The notes under the pieces: model-generated
Told to the model about the DNA's origin: nothing
Database searches by the model: none
The model's input: the letters and a program-made list of their open reading frames with translations, nothing else
Source: Microbacterium lushaniae
GTDB taxonomy: Bacteria; Actinomycetota; Actinomycetes; Actinomycetales; Microbacteriaceae
DNA: 64,000 nucleotides
Assembly (NCBI RefSeq): GCF_008727775.1
Contig: NZ_CP044232.1
Span: forward strand, 682,001-746,000
Direction of reading: 5' to 3'
Shown: positions 7,677-16,262 of the stretch, one piece after another
Position numbering within the stretch: position 1 is the first letter of the stretch
How the letters are laid out: each line of letters opens with the position of its first letter
Position numbers and translations under genes: made by a program

Positions 7677-9428
7677 GTGGCATCCGTCGCCCTTCGGAGG
7701 CGGCGGCGGACGGCGGTGCTCACGGGCTGCGGCGCGGCGGTGCTCGCCGTCGCCGCGACCGGGTGGGTGGGGGCGCAGGCGTGGCAGGCAGCCGAAGAGC
7801 TGGCCGCCGTCGTCCCGCTCGCCGACGAGCTCGGCTCCGCCGTCTCCGCGCGCGACTTCGACGCCGCTCGCGAGGTCGCCGGTCGCTTCCGCACGCACGC
7901 CGACCGCGCGCACGAGCTGACGACCGGACCGCTGTGGCCCGTCTTCGAGGCCGTGCCGGGTCTGGGTCCGAACCTGGCCGCCGTGCGCACTGTTTCGCAG
8001 CAGCTGGCCGTGGTGGCCGGCTCCGTCGTGGAGCCGGTGCTGGATGCCGCCGGCTCGCTGGAGACGCGGCGGGATCCGCTCGCCCTCGCCGACGCGTCCG
8101 CGCCGTTGGCGGAGGCATCGGCGGCGATGGTCTCGGCGCGCGAGGCGGTCGACGCCGTCGACGCCGGCGCCCTCGTGCCGCCGCTGGCCGACGGCGTCGA
8201 ACGCGTGCAGGGGGCACTGGCCACCGGCACCGGCGTCGTCGAGGGATTCGCGCAGGCCGGCGCCATCGTGCCGGGCCTGCTCGGCGCGGGCGGTCCGCGC
8301 GAGATCCTCGTGATGCTGCAGAACACCGCCGAGGTGCGCACCGGGGGCGGGATCACGGGCAGCTTCGTGCAGCTGCACGCCGAGGACGGCGAGATCACGC
8401 TCGTGCGTCAGGCAGAATCGGGCGCCTTCGCGCCCAGGGACGCGGCCATCGCGCCGGTGCCGGATGCCGCCACGGCGCTGTACGGCGACGTCGTGGGCCG
8501 CTTCGTGCAGAACGCCACGATGACCCCCGACTTCACCGCATCCGCGCGCCTGGCCTCCGCATGGTGGCACTCGGCCTACGGCGTGACGCCGGACGCCGTG
8601 GTCTCGATCGACCCGCTCGTGCTCCGCGCTCTCCTGGCGGTGCACGGACCGGTCGCGCTGCCCGACGGCACGCAGCTGAGCGCCGACGACCTCGTGCACC
8701 GCCTGCTGGTCGAGCCGTACCTGCATCTGGACCCCGAAGGTCAGACCGCCTACCTGCAGCAGGTGAGCGCGGCGGTGCTCCCGGCGCTGACCGCCGACGC
8801 CGACCCGCTGGCGTGGCTGCCCGCGCTGGCGCCGGTGATCGCCGAGGGCCGGGTCTCGGTGTGGAGCGCCGTGCCGGCCGAGCAGGAGGCGCTGGCCGCC
8901 TCGGCCCTGGGCGGTCCGAGCGCGCGGCTGGACGCGGCCGGCGACGACGCGTGGGCGGTCTACTTCAACGACGCCACGGGGGGCAAGATGGGCAGCTACC
9001 TCGACGCGGCGGTCGAGGTCGAGGTCCGCTCCTGCGGCGACGGCCCGGGGGAGGCGATCGTGCGCGTGGAGCTCGCCAACACGGCGCCGGCCGACACCGT
9101 CTCCGACCTGCCCTTGAGCATGACCGGCGGCGGGCTGTGGGGGACGGGGGTGGGCGACATCGGCACCAACGTGACCGTGGCCGCCCCGCCCGGCGTCGAT
9201 CCGGCGGGGGTCACGGGGATGAAGGGCGGTGAGCCCGCGGCGGAGAGCCTCGACGGCGGACGCTCCTTCACCGCGGTCCGCGTCAACGTCTCACCCGGTG
9301 AGGCCGAAGTGGTCGAATTCCGCTTCCTCGTTCCGGGCGGTGACGCGGCGACACCGGTCGTGCTGCACACCCCGATGCTCGGACCGGTTCCGGTGCAGGT
9401 CGTCACCGCGCCGGCGTGCGCGGGCTGA
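7677..9428 (+). CDS. DUF4012 domain membrane protein
   Basis: A 583-residue protein with a basic N-terminus (RRRRR), one transmembrane helix at about residues 13-33, and a large outer part. Residues about 190-560 match what I know of the DUF4012 family: ILVMLQNTAEVRTGGGITGSF, which I quote only in part as QNTAEVRTGGG, followed by YGDVVGRF and VSIDPLVLRALL. The family is common beside exopolysaccharide genes in actinobacteria and resembles LCP-type outer-face proteins in layout, but its reaction is not established. The GTG start at 7677 is five bases past the LPFTG gene stop and lies just before the basic anchor; longer frames upstream overlap that gene. Confidence 0.82.
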   Translation: MASVALRRRRRTAVLTGCGAAVLAVAATGWVGAQAWQAAEELAAVVPLADELGSAVSARDFDAAREVAGRFRTHADRAHELTTGPLWPVFEAVPGLGPNLAAVRTVSQQLAVVAGSVVEPVLDAAGSLETRRDPLALADASAPLAEASAAMVSAREAVDAVDAGALVPPLADGVERVQGALATGTGVVEGFAQAGAIVPGLLGAGGPREILVMLQNTAEVRTGGGITGSFVQLHAEDGEITLVRQAESGAFAPRDAAIAPVPDAATALYGDVVGRFVQNATMTPDFTASARLASAWWHSAYGVTPDAVVSIDPLVLRALLAVHGPVALPDGTQLSADDLVHRLLVEPYLHLDPEGQTAYLQQVSAAVLPALTADADPLAWLPALAPVIAEGRVSVWSAVPAEQEALAASALGGPSARLDAAGDDAWAVYFNDATGGKMGSYLDAAVEVEVRSCGDGPGEAIVRVELANTAPADTVSDLPLSMTGGGLWGTGVGDIGTNVTVAAPPGVDPAGVTGMKGGEPAAESLDGGRSFTAVRVNVSPGEAEVVEFRFLVPGGDAATPVVLHTPMLGPVPVQVVTAPACAG

Positions 9429-9438
9429 GCGCTGCGAG

Positions 9439-9489
9439 ATCGAACCCCGTGCGCGGCCGGTGAGACGCCTGTCGCGCACAGGGTTCGAT
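9439..9489 (+). terminator. Terminator-like hairpin after the DUF4012 gene
   Basis: ATCGAACCCCGTGCGC (9439-9454) pairs with GCGCACAGGGTTCGAT (9474-9489) at 15 of 16 positions around a 19-base loop. It begins ten bases past the stop codon. Confidence 0.6.
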
Positions 9490-9684
9490 GCTGCGGGAGC
9501 GTTCTCCCCAGTCACCCTCGCGCCGACCGAGCCGTGGTAACGCCCCGCCCCGCGAGGCCCCATCGCGACCACCTTACGGCCGAGTTCTCACGATACAACC
9601 GCCCCCGCGGCTGCACCAGATGACGTCCGATCAACGCCCCCGACACGCGTGACGAAGTCCCGCGTCGCTCCTGGTGCCGTGCAG

Positions 9685-9827
9685 TACACTGACCGTGCCT
9701 CCGATGCGGCTCCCGGGCTGTCCCCAGCAGTCTTGGTCGGGTCGTTTCCCCAAGCGATTCCGCGGGTCCGCATCGGAGCAGTGGGCCCTCTCCTGTCCTA
9801 GTCCGATCGGGCGGCTCGAGAGGGCCC
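9685..9827 (+). other. Structured region upstream of glmS, possible small RNA or long leader
   Basis: A TACACT box at 9685-9690 is followed by CTCCGATGCGG (9699-9709), which pairs perfectly with CCGCATCGGAG (9768-9778), and by GGGCCCTCTC (9783-9792), which pairs perfectly with GAGAGGGCCC (9818-9827). The large first loop contains two TCCCCA words. This could be a small RNA, a structured leader of glmS or DNA control sites. No known RNA family is recognised. Confidence 0.3.
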
Positions 9828-9903
9828 GCGCCCGCTCCCGAGCGGTCGCATCCGCCGGCACGACACGGCCGCGTCGCCCGGAAGGCACTCAGCATCCGCC
9901 GCT

Positions 9904-9909
9904 TAGGAT
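9904..9909 (+). promoter_or_regulatory. -10 box next to the glmS start
   Basis: TAGGAT ends eight bases before the ATG at 9918 and no ribosome binding site fits between them, so glmS may be read from a leaderless or nearly leaderless transcript. Confidence 0.45.
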
Positions 9910-9917
9910 GAGGGCTT

Positions 9918-11768
9918 ATGTGCGGAATCATCGGTTATGTCGGCCCACGGCCGAGCCAGGACATCCTGATGTCGGGGCTGGCCCGGCTGGAGTATCGCGG
10001 CTACGACTCTGCCGGCATCGCCGTGATCGACGGTGAGGGCGACCTCGGCATGCGCAAGCGCTCGGGCAAGCTCGCCGTCCTGCGTGAGGACCTCGCCGAC
10101 CGGCCCATGCCGGACGGCACGACCGGCATCGGGCACACGCGGTGGGCGACCCACGGCGGCCCCACCGACGTCAACGCGCACCCGCACCTGGCCGACGACG
10201 GCAAGCTCGCCGTCATCCACAACGGCATCATCGAGAACTTCTCCGAGCTGAAGTCCGAACTCGTCGGGGACGGGTTCGCCTTCCGCAGCGACACGGACAC
10301 GGAGGTCGCCGCGGTCCTGCTCGGCCGCGAGTACGCCGCCACCGGCGACATGGTGCAGGCCTTCCGCGCCGTCGTCGCACGCCTGGAGGGCGCCTTCACG
10401 CTGCTGGCGATGCACCAGGATCACCCCGGCATGGTCGTCGGCGCGCGGCGCAACTCGCCGCTGGTGATCGGCCTGGGCGAGGGGGAGAACTTCCTCGGCT
10501 CCGACGTCGCCGCCTTCGTCGAGCACACGCGCAACGCCCTGGCGATCGGCCAGGACCAGATCGTCGTCATCACCCCCGCGGGCGTCGAGGTCACCGACTT
10601 CGCCGGATCTCCGGTGGAGGTCGAGCCGTTCGAGGTCACGTGGGATGCCGCGGCCGCGGAGAAGGGCGGCTGGTCGTCGTTCATGGCCAAGGAGGTCTCC
10701 GAAGAGCCCGACGCGGTCGCCAACACGCTGCGCGGCCGCATCCGCGAGGGGCACATCGAGATCCCCGAGCTGGACGGCATGGACGACCTGCTCACCGGGA
10801 TCGACCGCATCCTCGTGCTCGCGTGCGGCACCGCCGCGTACGCCGGCATGGTCGGCAAGTACGCCCTCGAGTCGTGGACGCGCGTGCCCGTCGACGTCGA
10901 GCTGGCCCACGAGTTCCGCTACCGCGACCCGGTGCTGTCCCCCTCCACCCTCGTCGTGTCGATCAGCCAGTCGGGCGAGACGATGGACACGCTCATGGCC
11001 GTCAAGTACGCCCGCGAGCGCGGCGCCAAGACGCTGTCGATCTGCAACACCCAGGGCGCCACCATCCCGCGCGAGTCGGATGCGGTCGTCTACACGCACG
11101 CCGGCCCCGAGGTCGCCGTCGCCTCCACGAAGGCGTTCGTCGCCCAGATCACCGCGCTGTACCTGCTCGCGCTGCACGTCGCGCGCCTGCGCGGCTCGCT
11201 GTCGCCCGAGCAGATCGCGGAGAACGTCGCCGAACTCGAGGCCATCCCGGGCAAGCTCTCACGCGTGCTGGAGACCGAGCAGGACCGCATCGAGCAGCTG
11301 GCCCACTGGATGGGCGACACCCGCTCGGTGCTGTTCCTCGGCCGCAACGTCGGCTACCCGATCGCGATGGAGGGCGCCCTCAAGCTCAAGGAGCTCGCTT
11401 ACATCCACGCCGAGGGCTTCGCCGCCGGCGAGCTCAAGCACGGACCCATCGCGCTCATCGAGCCCGGTCAGCCGGTGTTCGTGATCGTGCCGTCGCCGCG
11501 TGCCGAGGGCGAGATGCACCGCAAGGTGATCTCCAGCATCGAGGAGATCCGCGCCCGCGGCGCCCGCGTCATCGCGATCGCGGAGGAGGGCGACGCTGCC
11601 GTGCTGCCGCTCGCCGATGAGGTCTTGCGCATCCCGCTCGCAGCCCCCATGTTCGAGCCGATCCTGGGCGTCATGCCGCTGCACATCTTCGCGATGGGCC
11701 TGGCCACGGCCAAGGGGCTGGATGTGGACCAGCCGCGCAACCTCGCCAAGTCGGTCACGGTCGAGTAG
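9918..11768 (+). CDS. glmS: Glutamine-fructose-6-phosphate aminotransferase (isomerizing)
   Basis: A full-length 616-residue GlmS. It makes glucosamine 6-phosphate from fructose 6-phosphate and glutamine, the first step toward UDP-GlcNAc for peptidoglycan and surface sugars. The protein begins MCGIIGYVG, so Cys2 becomes the N-terminal nucleophile; TRWATHG and the NGIIENF stretch complete the glutaminase domain (to about residue 225). Two SIS sugar isomerase domains follow, with ACGTAAYAG near 295, SISQSGETMDT near 350 and HAEGFAAGELKHGPI near 500, and the C-terminus ends AKSVTVE as in the family. It stands alone here with its own upstream box and a strong terminator behind it. Confidence 0.97.
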   Translation: MCGIIGYVGPRPSQDILMSGLARLEYRGYDSAGIAVIDGEGDLGMRKRSGKLAVLREDLADRPMPDGTTGIGHTRWATHGGPTDVNAHPHLADDGKLAVIHNGIIENFSELKSELVGDGFAFRSDTDTEVAAVLLGREYAATGDMVQAFRAVVARLEGAFTLLAMHQDHPGMVVGARRNSPLVIGLGEGENFLGSDVAAFVEHTRNALAIGQDQIVVITPAGVEVTDFAGSPVEVEPFEVTWDAAAAEKGGWSSFMAKEVSEEPDAVANTLRGRIREGHIEIPELDGMDDLLTGIDRILVLACGTAAYAGMVGKYALESWTRVPVDVELAHEFRYRDPVLSPSTLVVSISQSGETMDTLMAVKYARERGAKTLSICNTQGATIPRESDAVVYTHAGPEVAVASTKAFVAQITALYLLALHVARLRGSLSPEQIAENVAELEAIPGKLSRVLETEQDRIEQLAHWMGDTRSVLFLGRNVGYPIAMEGALKLKELAYIHAEGFAAGELKHGPIALIEPGQPVFVIVPSPRAEGEMHRKVISSIEEIRARGARVIAIAEEGDAAVLPLADEVLRIPLAAPMFEPILGVMPLHIFAMGLATAKGLDVDQPRNLAKSVTVE

Positions 11769-11780
11769 TCCGCGTCCGGG

Positions 11781-11811
11781 GGCCCCGGGACGCCCGGGGC
11801 GTCCCGGGGCC
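11781..11811 (+). terminator. Strong terminator after glmS
   Basis: GGCCCCGGGACGCC (11781-11794) pairs perfectly with GGCGTCCCGGGGCC (11798-11811) around a CGG loop, 12 bases past the stop codon. It can also serve the converging capA-like gene. Confidence 0.8.
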
Positions 11812-11826
11812 GCTTGGGGCCACGCC

Positions 11827-12933
11827 TCAGGACACTCGGACCTCGTCCCCGTCCACGGTGAAGGTCGTGTCGAGTCCGGCCGCGGATGAGGCGCCGCGGA
11901 GGTAGTCCACCACTTCGGCGAAGCGCGGGTCGTCGGGAGCGAGGATCTCGGGCACGGCCATCCGGTCGATCCACACCGGACGCAGGCGCACGCCCGAGAC
12001 GCCGCTCTCGTCGATGTCGCAGTCGACGATGATCGACTTGCGTGAGTCCGGCGGGAAGTTGAACATCCCGCCGATGTCGGGCTCCCAGCCGGGGTGCAGC
12101 GACAGCAGGTGACGGAATGACGGTCGCTGGGCGTGCTCCTCATCCATCGGCAGTTCGATCGCGAAATTGCCGAGGCTGTGGAAGATGGCCTTCCCGCGAT
12201 ACATCTCGACGCCCTTGAGGATGTGGGCGTGGTGGCCGATGACCAGGTCGGCGCCGGCGTCGATCGCCGCCCGCCCCGCCACGCGCTGGTAATCGGCGAG
12301 TTCTGCGTAGCTGAAGTGGATACCCCAGTGCGCCGACACGATGACGGCGTCGGCGATCTCCCGCGCGGCGCGGATGTCCGCGACCATGCCGCTGAGGTCG
12401 TCCGGGTGGGGGAAGGTGTGCATCCGTGCCGGCGTGCCCGGCTGGTCCGGCTCGATCGGCTCGTGCACCGTGAAGGCGCGGAGGGGTGCGACGCCCGGAC
12501 GCTGCGCCGTGGCCCAGTAGTCGGCGGGGAGGATGCTGCAGTACGCCAGTATCGCGACGCGGATCCCGTCGGCCTCGGCGATCCGGATACGGCGGGCTTC
12601 GGAGAGATCCCTCCCGACGCCGAGCGGTACCACGCCCGCCGCGTCCAGTGCGTCGATCGTGTCGAAGAAGCCCTCGGTCCCCCAGTCGAGGGAGTGGTTG
12701 CTCGCCCAGCCGGCGTGGGTGAATCCCGCGCGCCGGAAGGCCGCAGCGGCATCCGGGTGCGTCCGTGAGGTGTGCTTGGTCTGCGGGACGCGCTGCCCGC
12801 GTTGCGTGAGGGTCATCTCGAGCTGCATGAACGCGATGTCCGCGGCGCGCACGTGCGCGGCGACCTTCTCGAACAGACTGTCGACGTCGGGGCGCTCGGG
12901 CCCGACGTCGCCGACGGCGGTGAAACGGATCAT
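11827..12933 (-). CDS. CapA family metallophosphoesterase-like protein
   Basis: A 368-residue member of the CapA/PgsA family (calcineurin-like fold). Metal-binding motifs are visible in order: VGDVGPERP near residue 8, WASNHSLDWG near 77, VSAHWGIHF near 195 and IGHHAHILKG near 230. Family members take part in poly-gamma-glutamate handling, but many act elsewhere and the true substrate is usually unknown. There is no signal peptide, so this copy is probably cytoplasmic. Its ATG overlaps the stop of the MmgE/PrpD gene (ATGA), making it the last gene of a six-gene reverse operon with a peptide-type transporter, which suggests it processes the imported compound. Confidence 0.82.
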   Translation of the reverse strand: MIRFTAVGDVGPERPDVDSLFEKVAAHVRAADIAFMQLEMTLTQRGQRVPQTKHTSRTHPDAAAAFRRAGFTHAGWASNHSLDWGTEGFFDTIDALDAAGVVPLGVGRDLSEARRIRIAEADGIRVAILAYCSILPADYWATAQRPGVAPLRAFTVHEPIEPDQPGTPARMHTFPHPDDLSGMVADIRAAREIADAVIVSAHWGIHFSYAELADYQRVAGRAAIDAGADLVIGHHAHILKGVEMYRGKAIFHSLGNFAIELPMDEEHAQRPSFRHLLSLHPGWEPDIGGMFNFPPDSRKSIIVDCDIDESGVSGVRLRPVWIDRMAVPEILAPDDPRFAEVVDYLRGASSAAGLDTTFTVDGDEVRVS

Positions 12934-14306
12934 GCGGTGTGCTGTGCCTTTCGGGTGTGGGCGAGGACGGCCGAGACCGGCCCGTCCTCTCGGAGCGCGT
13001 CGACCGCGTTGATGAGGCGGAGCGCATCGCGCTCGCCGATGAGGGGGTCGGCGAGCGCGTGGAATTTCTCCAGTCGCGCGCCGCGATCCATGGGGGTGGT
13101 GGGCGTGCCGGGCGCTTCGGCGCGGACGGTGGTGGCGGTCGCGGTCGCGGTGTGCACCGTGACCGAGGCCAGCAGGCGGCGGGGGAAGGCCTCCTCCGCG
13201 GCGTCATCCACGTGGAGGGAGACCCGGTCCGCCTGGGCCGCAACATCCAGCCCCTGCTCGAAGAGCGTGTAGTGCAGGGGGTCGTTCCCACCCGCGACGA
13301 GGCGCATCGCCATGGCGTGGTGCAGGCTCATCTGCGCCTCCGTCATGTCGCGGGGCGAACCGCCGATGTGACCCACGTGGGCCAGCGTCGCGCGGTCCAC
13401 GCCGACCTCGATCGCCGTGATGTCCTCGGGTCGGATGTCGCCCTCGCGGAGGATCGCATCCAGCCCCGCCAGCGGCGCTTGGATTCCGGCGCACACGCAC
13501 CAGCGTTTGAGTGCGAGGCCGTCCAGCGCCCAGCGGTGCCCGAGCTGCGCGGTCAGCTGCTCGGGGCGGGCCTGTTCCACGAACGCAGCGAGGAACCCCC
13601 GTTCGCCTTCGATGGCCGCGAGGGGAGCGGTGAACCCGCCCGTGGCGAGGGCCGCCGAGCGGATGCCGGCCGCGGCCGCCATGCCTGCGTGCAGCCGCTT
13701 GATGTCGCCTCCGGTCCTGGTGAACTCCGTCGTGCCGCTCGCATGCGCGGCGGCGATTCCGAGCGCGGCCAGGCCCTGGTCCGCGGTCAGGCCATGGACG
13801 CTGACAGCGGAGGCTGCCGACCCGAAGACCCCGAGCGCGCTCGTGACATGGAACCCGCGGTGGCTGGTCAGAGAAGGGGTGCAGGCCTCGCCGAACCGCA
13901 CGATCGACTCGAACCCGGCTGCGAGGGCGACGATGAGCGCGCGGCCCGATATTCCGCGGTCCTCACCCAGCGCGAACGCGCTCGGCACGACGACACTGCC
14001 GGGGTGCGACAGTCCGGGCAGGGCGTAGTCGTCGATCTCGAAACCGTGCGCCGCGGTGCCGTTGATGAGGGCGGCCCACTCGGGACGAAGCGTGCGATCG
14101 AGCGCTGCGGAGCGGGATCTGCCGGTCGGCGACTCGACGGACGCGTACTCGGCCACCGTGCGCGTCCAGGGCTGCGTGGCGCCCACGAGGATCGCGCCGA
14201 CGGTGTCGAGCGTGTGCGCCAGGACACGATCGATGACGCTGTCGGGCAGATCCTCGATACGGAGACTCCCCGCCCATTCCGCCAGCTCCGCGGTCGCCCC
14301 CCTCAC
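12930..14306 (-). CDS. MmgE/PrpD family protein
   Basis: A 458-residue protein of the family that includes 2-methylcitrate dehydratase (PrpD), MmgE and cis-aconitate decarboxylase. Recognisable blocks are INGTAAHGFEIDD near residue 95, LSHPGSVVVPSAFALGE near 110, and the LKRWCVCAGIQAPL block near 270 where family members have a conserved Lys. A GTG at 14306 overlaps the ABC ATPase stop as GTGA and starts the typical ATAELAEWA helix, so it is preferred over the ATG at 14333, which lies inside the preceding gene. No methylcitrate synthase or lyase is nearby, so a role in propionate use is not supported. The substrate is unknown. Confidence 0.82.
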   Translation of the reverse strand: MRGATAELAEWAGSLRIEDLPDSVIDRVLAHTLDTVGAILVGATQPWTRTVAEYASVESPTGRSRSAALDRTLRPEWAALINGTAAHGFEIDDYALPGLSHPGSVVVPSAFALGEDRGISGRALIVALAAGFESIVRFGEACTPSLTSHRGFHVTSALGVFGSAASAVSVHGLTADQGLAALGIAAAHASGTTEFTRTGGDIKRLHAGMAAAAGIRSAALATGGFTAPLAAIEGERGFLAAFVEQARPEQLTAQLGHRWALDGLALKRWCVCAGIQAPLAGLDAILREGDIRPEDITAIEVGVDRATLAHVGHIGGSPRDMTEAQMSLHHAMAMRLVAGGNDPLHYTLFEQGLDVAAQADRVSLHVDDAAEEAFPRRLLASVTVHTATATATTVRAEAPGTPTTPMDRGARLEKFHALADPLIGERDALRLINAVDALREDGPVSAVLAHTRKAQHTA

Positions 14307-15244
14307 GCGGCCACGAGTTCGCTGAAGTGGCATGCGGCGAGCTGTCCCGCCGCGGTGCGCCGCAGGGCGGGCGTCTCGGTCGCGCACACATCCTGTGCGA
14401 GCGGACAGCGGGTCCGGAACCGGCAGCCGCTCGGTGGTGACATCGGCGAAGGAAGGTCTCCCGTCAGCGCCGCGCCGCGCGAGGGTGCGGCGGGGTCAGG
14501 TGCAGGGACGGAATCGAGCAGCGCTCGCGTGTACGGGTGCCCGGGGTTGTCGTACAGCTCATCCACGCCCCCGATCTCCACGACGCGCCCCAGATACATG
14601 ACCGCGACCCTGTCGCTGATGCTGCGCACCACCGAGAGGTCGTGGGAGATGAACAGCATCGCGAGCCCGTAACTCTCCTTCATGTCCTGCAGGAGATTGA
14701 CCACCTGGGCCTGCACCGACACGTCCAGCGACGCCACCGGTTCGTCGCACACGAGCACCTGGGGCTCCATGACCATCGCGCGGGCGATCGCGATGCGCTG
14801 GCATTGACCACCCGAGAACTCAGCGGCGCGACGGTCCCCGACGCGGTCGGGGTCGAGCCCGACCGCACGCAGCATGGCGTCCACGCGGGTGCGCGTCTCC
14901 GCCCTCGGTACGCCGGCGATCCGCAGCCCTTCGGCGACGAGGTCGCGGACGCGGCGGCGGGGGTTCAGCGAGGCCCGCGCATCCTGGAAGATCATCTGCA
15001 CGTCGCGCCGCCGGGACGCCGCGCGATCGGACAGCGTGACGCCGTCCAGGACGATCGTCCCCTCATCCGGACCGGGTGCGCCCAGCAGGGCGCGCCCGGT
15101 GGTGGACTTCCCGCATCCCGACTCCCCGACGAGGGCGAGCGTCTCGCCACGTTCGAGGGAGAAGCTGACACCTGAGACGGCTTCCACGGTCCCGCCGGGC
15201 ACCTTGAAGCGCTTGGTCAGGTCGTTCACCTCCAGCAGCGGCAT
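14303..15244 (-). CDS. Oligopeptide-type ABC transporter ATP-binding protein (DppF/OppF-like)
   Basis: A 313-residue ATPase. The Walker A motif is GESGCGKS near residue 39, the ABC signature is SGGQCQRIAIA, and Walker B is VLVCDEPVASLD. The C-terminal oligo-peptide extension that marks Dpp/Opp ATPases is present, with Cys residues in CRFRTRCPLAQDVCATE. The ATG at 15244 is preceded by AAGGAG at seven bases and lies one base from the stop of the partner ATPase. It powers uptake together with the other ATPase and two permeases of this operon. Confidence 0.93.
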   Translation of the reverse strand: MPLLEVNDLTKRFKVPGGTVEAVSGVSFSLERGETLALVGESGCGKSTTGRALLGAPGPDEGTIVLDGVTLSDRAASRRRDVQMIFQDARASLNPRRRVRDLVAEGLRIAGVPRAETRTRVDAMLRAVGLDPDRVGDRRAAEFSGGQCQRIAIARAMVMEPQVLVCDEPVASLDVSVQAQVVNLLQDMKESYGLAMLFISHDLSVVRSISDRVAVMYLGRVVEIGGVDELYDNPGHPYTRALLDSVPAPDPAAPSRGAALTGDLPSPMSPPSGCRFRTRCPLAQDVCATETPALRRTAAGQLAACHFSELVAA

Positions 15245-15245
15245 G

Positions 15246-16262
15246 TCAGGCTCCTTCCGGGACGGGGTTGTGGCATCGCAGCGTTCGGCCTCCGTGCGGA
15301 TGGGAGACGGCCGGCATGACGTCGGCGCACAGCGGCAGCGCGTTCGGGCACCGCGGTGCGAAGGGGCACCCGGTGCCCAGCAGCGTCAGGTCCGGCGGGG
15401 TGCCGGGGATCGCTTCCAGTCGGGCGTGCCGCGAGCCGTCGATGCGGGGGATGGCGCGCAGCAGCGCGCGCGTGTACGGATGCCGCGGGTTGCGGAACAC
15501 CTCGACCGTCGGCCCGGATTCCACGACGTAGCCGCCGTACATCACCGCGATGGTGTCCGTGCGTCCCGCGATCACCGACAGGTCGTGGCTGACCATGATC
15601 ATCGCGAGCGAGCGTTCGCGGGCGAGCCGTGCCAAGAGGTCGAGGATCTGGCGCTGGACCGTGACGTCCAGTGCCGTGGTGGCCTCGTCGGCGATGAGGA
15701 TGTCCGGATCGCACACCAAGGCCATCGCGATCGTGATGCGCTGGCGCATCCCGCCGGAGAACTGGTGCGGGTAATGGCGGAGCCTCCGCTCGGGGTCGGG
15801 GATGCCGACCTGGCGCAGCAGCCCGACGGCCTTGGCCTTCGCCTCCGCGCGAGAGAGCCCGAGATTGAACATGGCCGCTTCGGTGACCTGGCGTCCGATC
15901 GGGACGACGGGGTTGAGCGCCATCATGGGGTCCTGGAAGACGATCCCGATGCGGCGACCCCGCACGCGGCGGGCGGTCTCGGAGGGCAGGGCGCGCAGGT
16001 CTTGGCCGTCCAGGATGACCGAGCCGGTCGACTGCGCCCGGGGAGCGAGTGCTCCGATGATGAAACCCGCCAGCGTGGACTTGCCGGAACCGGACTCACC
16101 GACCACGCCGAGCACCTCGCCGGCGCGCAGTTCGAGGTCCACCCCGCCGAGCGCCTTGACGTCGCCGCGCCCGGTCGGAATCGCGCAGCGCGCGTCCTCG
16201 ACGCGAAGGAGTGCATCGGCACTCCCGGACTCGCGAAGGTCGGCCTGATGATCGAGGGTCAT
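15246..16262 (-). CDS. Oligopeptide-type ABC transporter ATP-binding protein (DppD/OppD-like)
   Basis: A 338-residue ATPase. Walker A is GESGSGKSTLAG near residue 55, the signature is SGGMRQRITIAMA and Walker B is ILIADEATTALD. The C-terminal Opp/Dpp zinc-like region is present (GCPFAPRCPNALPLC). Start ATG at 16262 overlaps the permease stop by four bases. The residues before the ABC domain (MTLDHQADLRESGSAD) are unconserved. It forms the heterodimeric ATPase with the neighbouring gene. Confidence 0.93.
   Translation of the reverse strand: MTLDHQADLRESGSADALLRVEDARCAIPTGRGDVKALGGVDLELRAGEVLGVVGESGSGKSTLAGFIIGALAPRAQSTGSVILDGQDLRALPSETARRVRGRRIGIVFQDPMMALNPVVPIGRQVTEAAMFNLGLSRAEAKAKAVGLLRQVGIPDPERRLRHYPHQFSGGMRQRITIAMALVCDPDILIADEATTALDVTVQRQILDLLARLARERSLAMIMVSHDLSVIAGRTDTIAVMYGGYVVESGPTVEVFRNPRHPYTRALLRAIPRIDGSRHARLEAIPGTPPDLTLLGTGCPFAPRCPNALPLCADVMPAVSHPHGGRTLRCHNPVPEGA

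Larger units (their letters stand above)
9429..9917. other. Intergenic region before glmS
   Basis: 489 bases with no supportable gene. It holds a terminator-like hairpin (9439-9489), GGGGA words on the reverse strand (about 9514, 9721 and 9747), two long-range inverted repeats between 9699 and 9827, and a -10 box next to glmS. See separate entries. Confidence 0.6.

Noticed and set aside
6279..9428. A 1049-codon forward frame ending with the DUF4012 protein
   Set aside because: The first 466 codons cross the sugar transferase, the divergent control region and the LPFTG gene; the DUF4012 start with its membrane anchor is at 7677.
9685..9827. glmS ribozyme or 6C RNA
   Set aside because: I could not find the ribozyme core or the two C-rich hairpin loops of 6C RNA; only generic stems are present.
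12930..14306. Propionate (methylcitrate) pathway based on the MmgE/PrpD protein
   Set aside because: No methylcitrate synthase, methylisocitrate lyase or propionyl-CoA gene is present; the operon partners are transporter and CapA genes.
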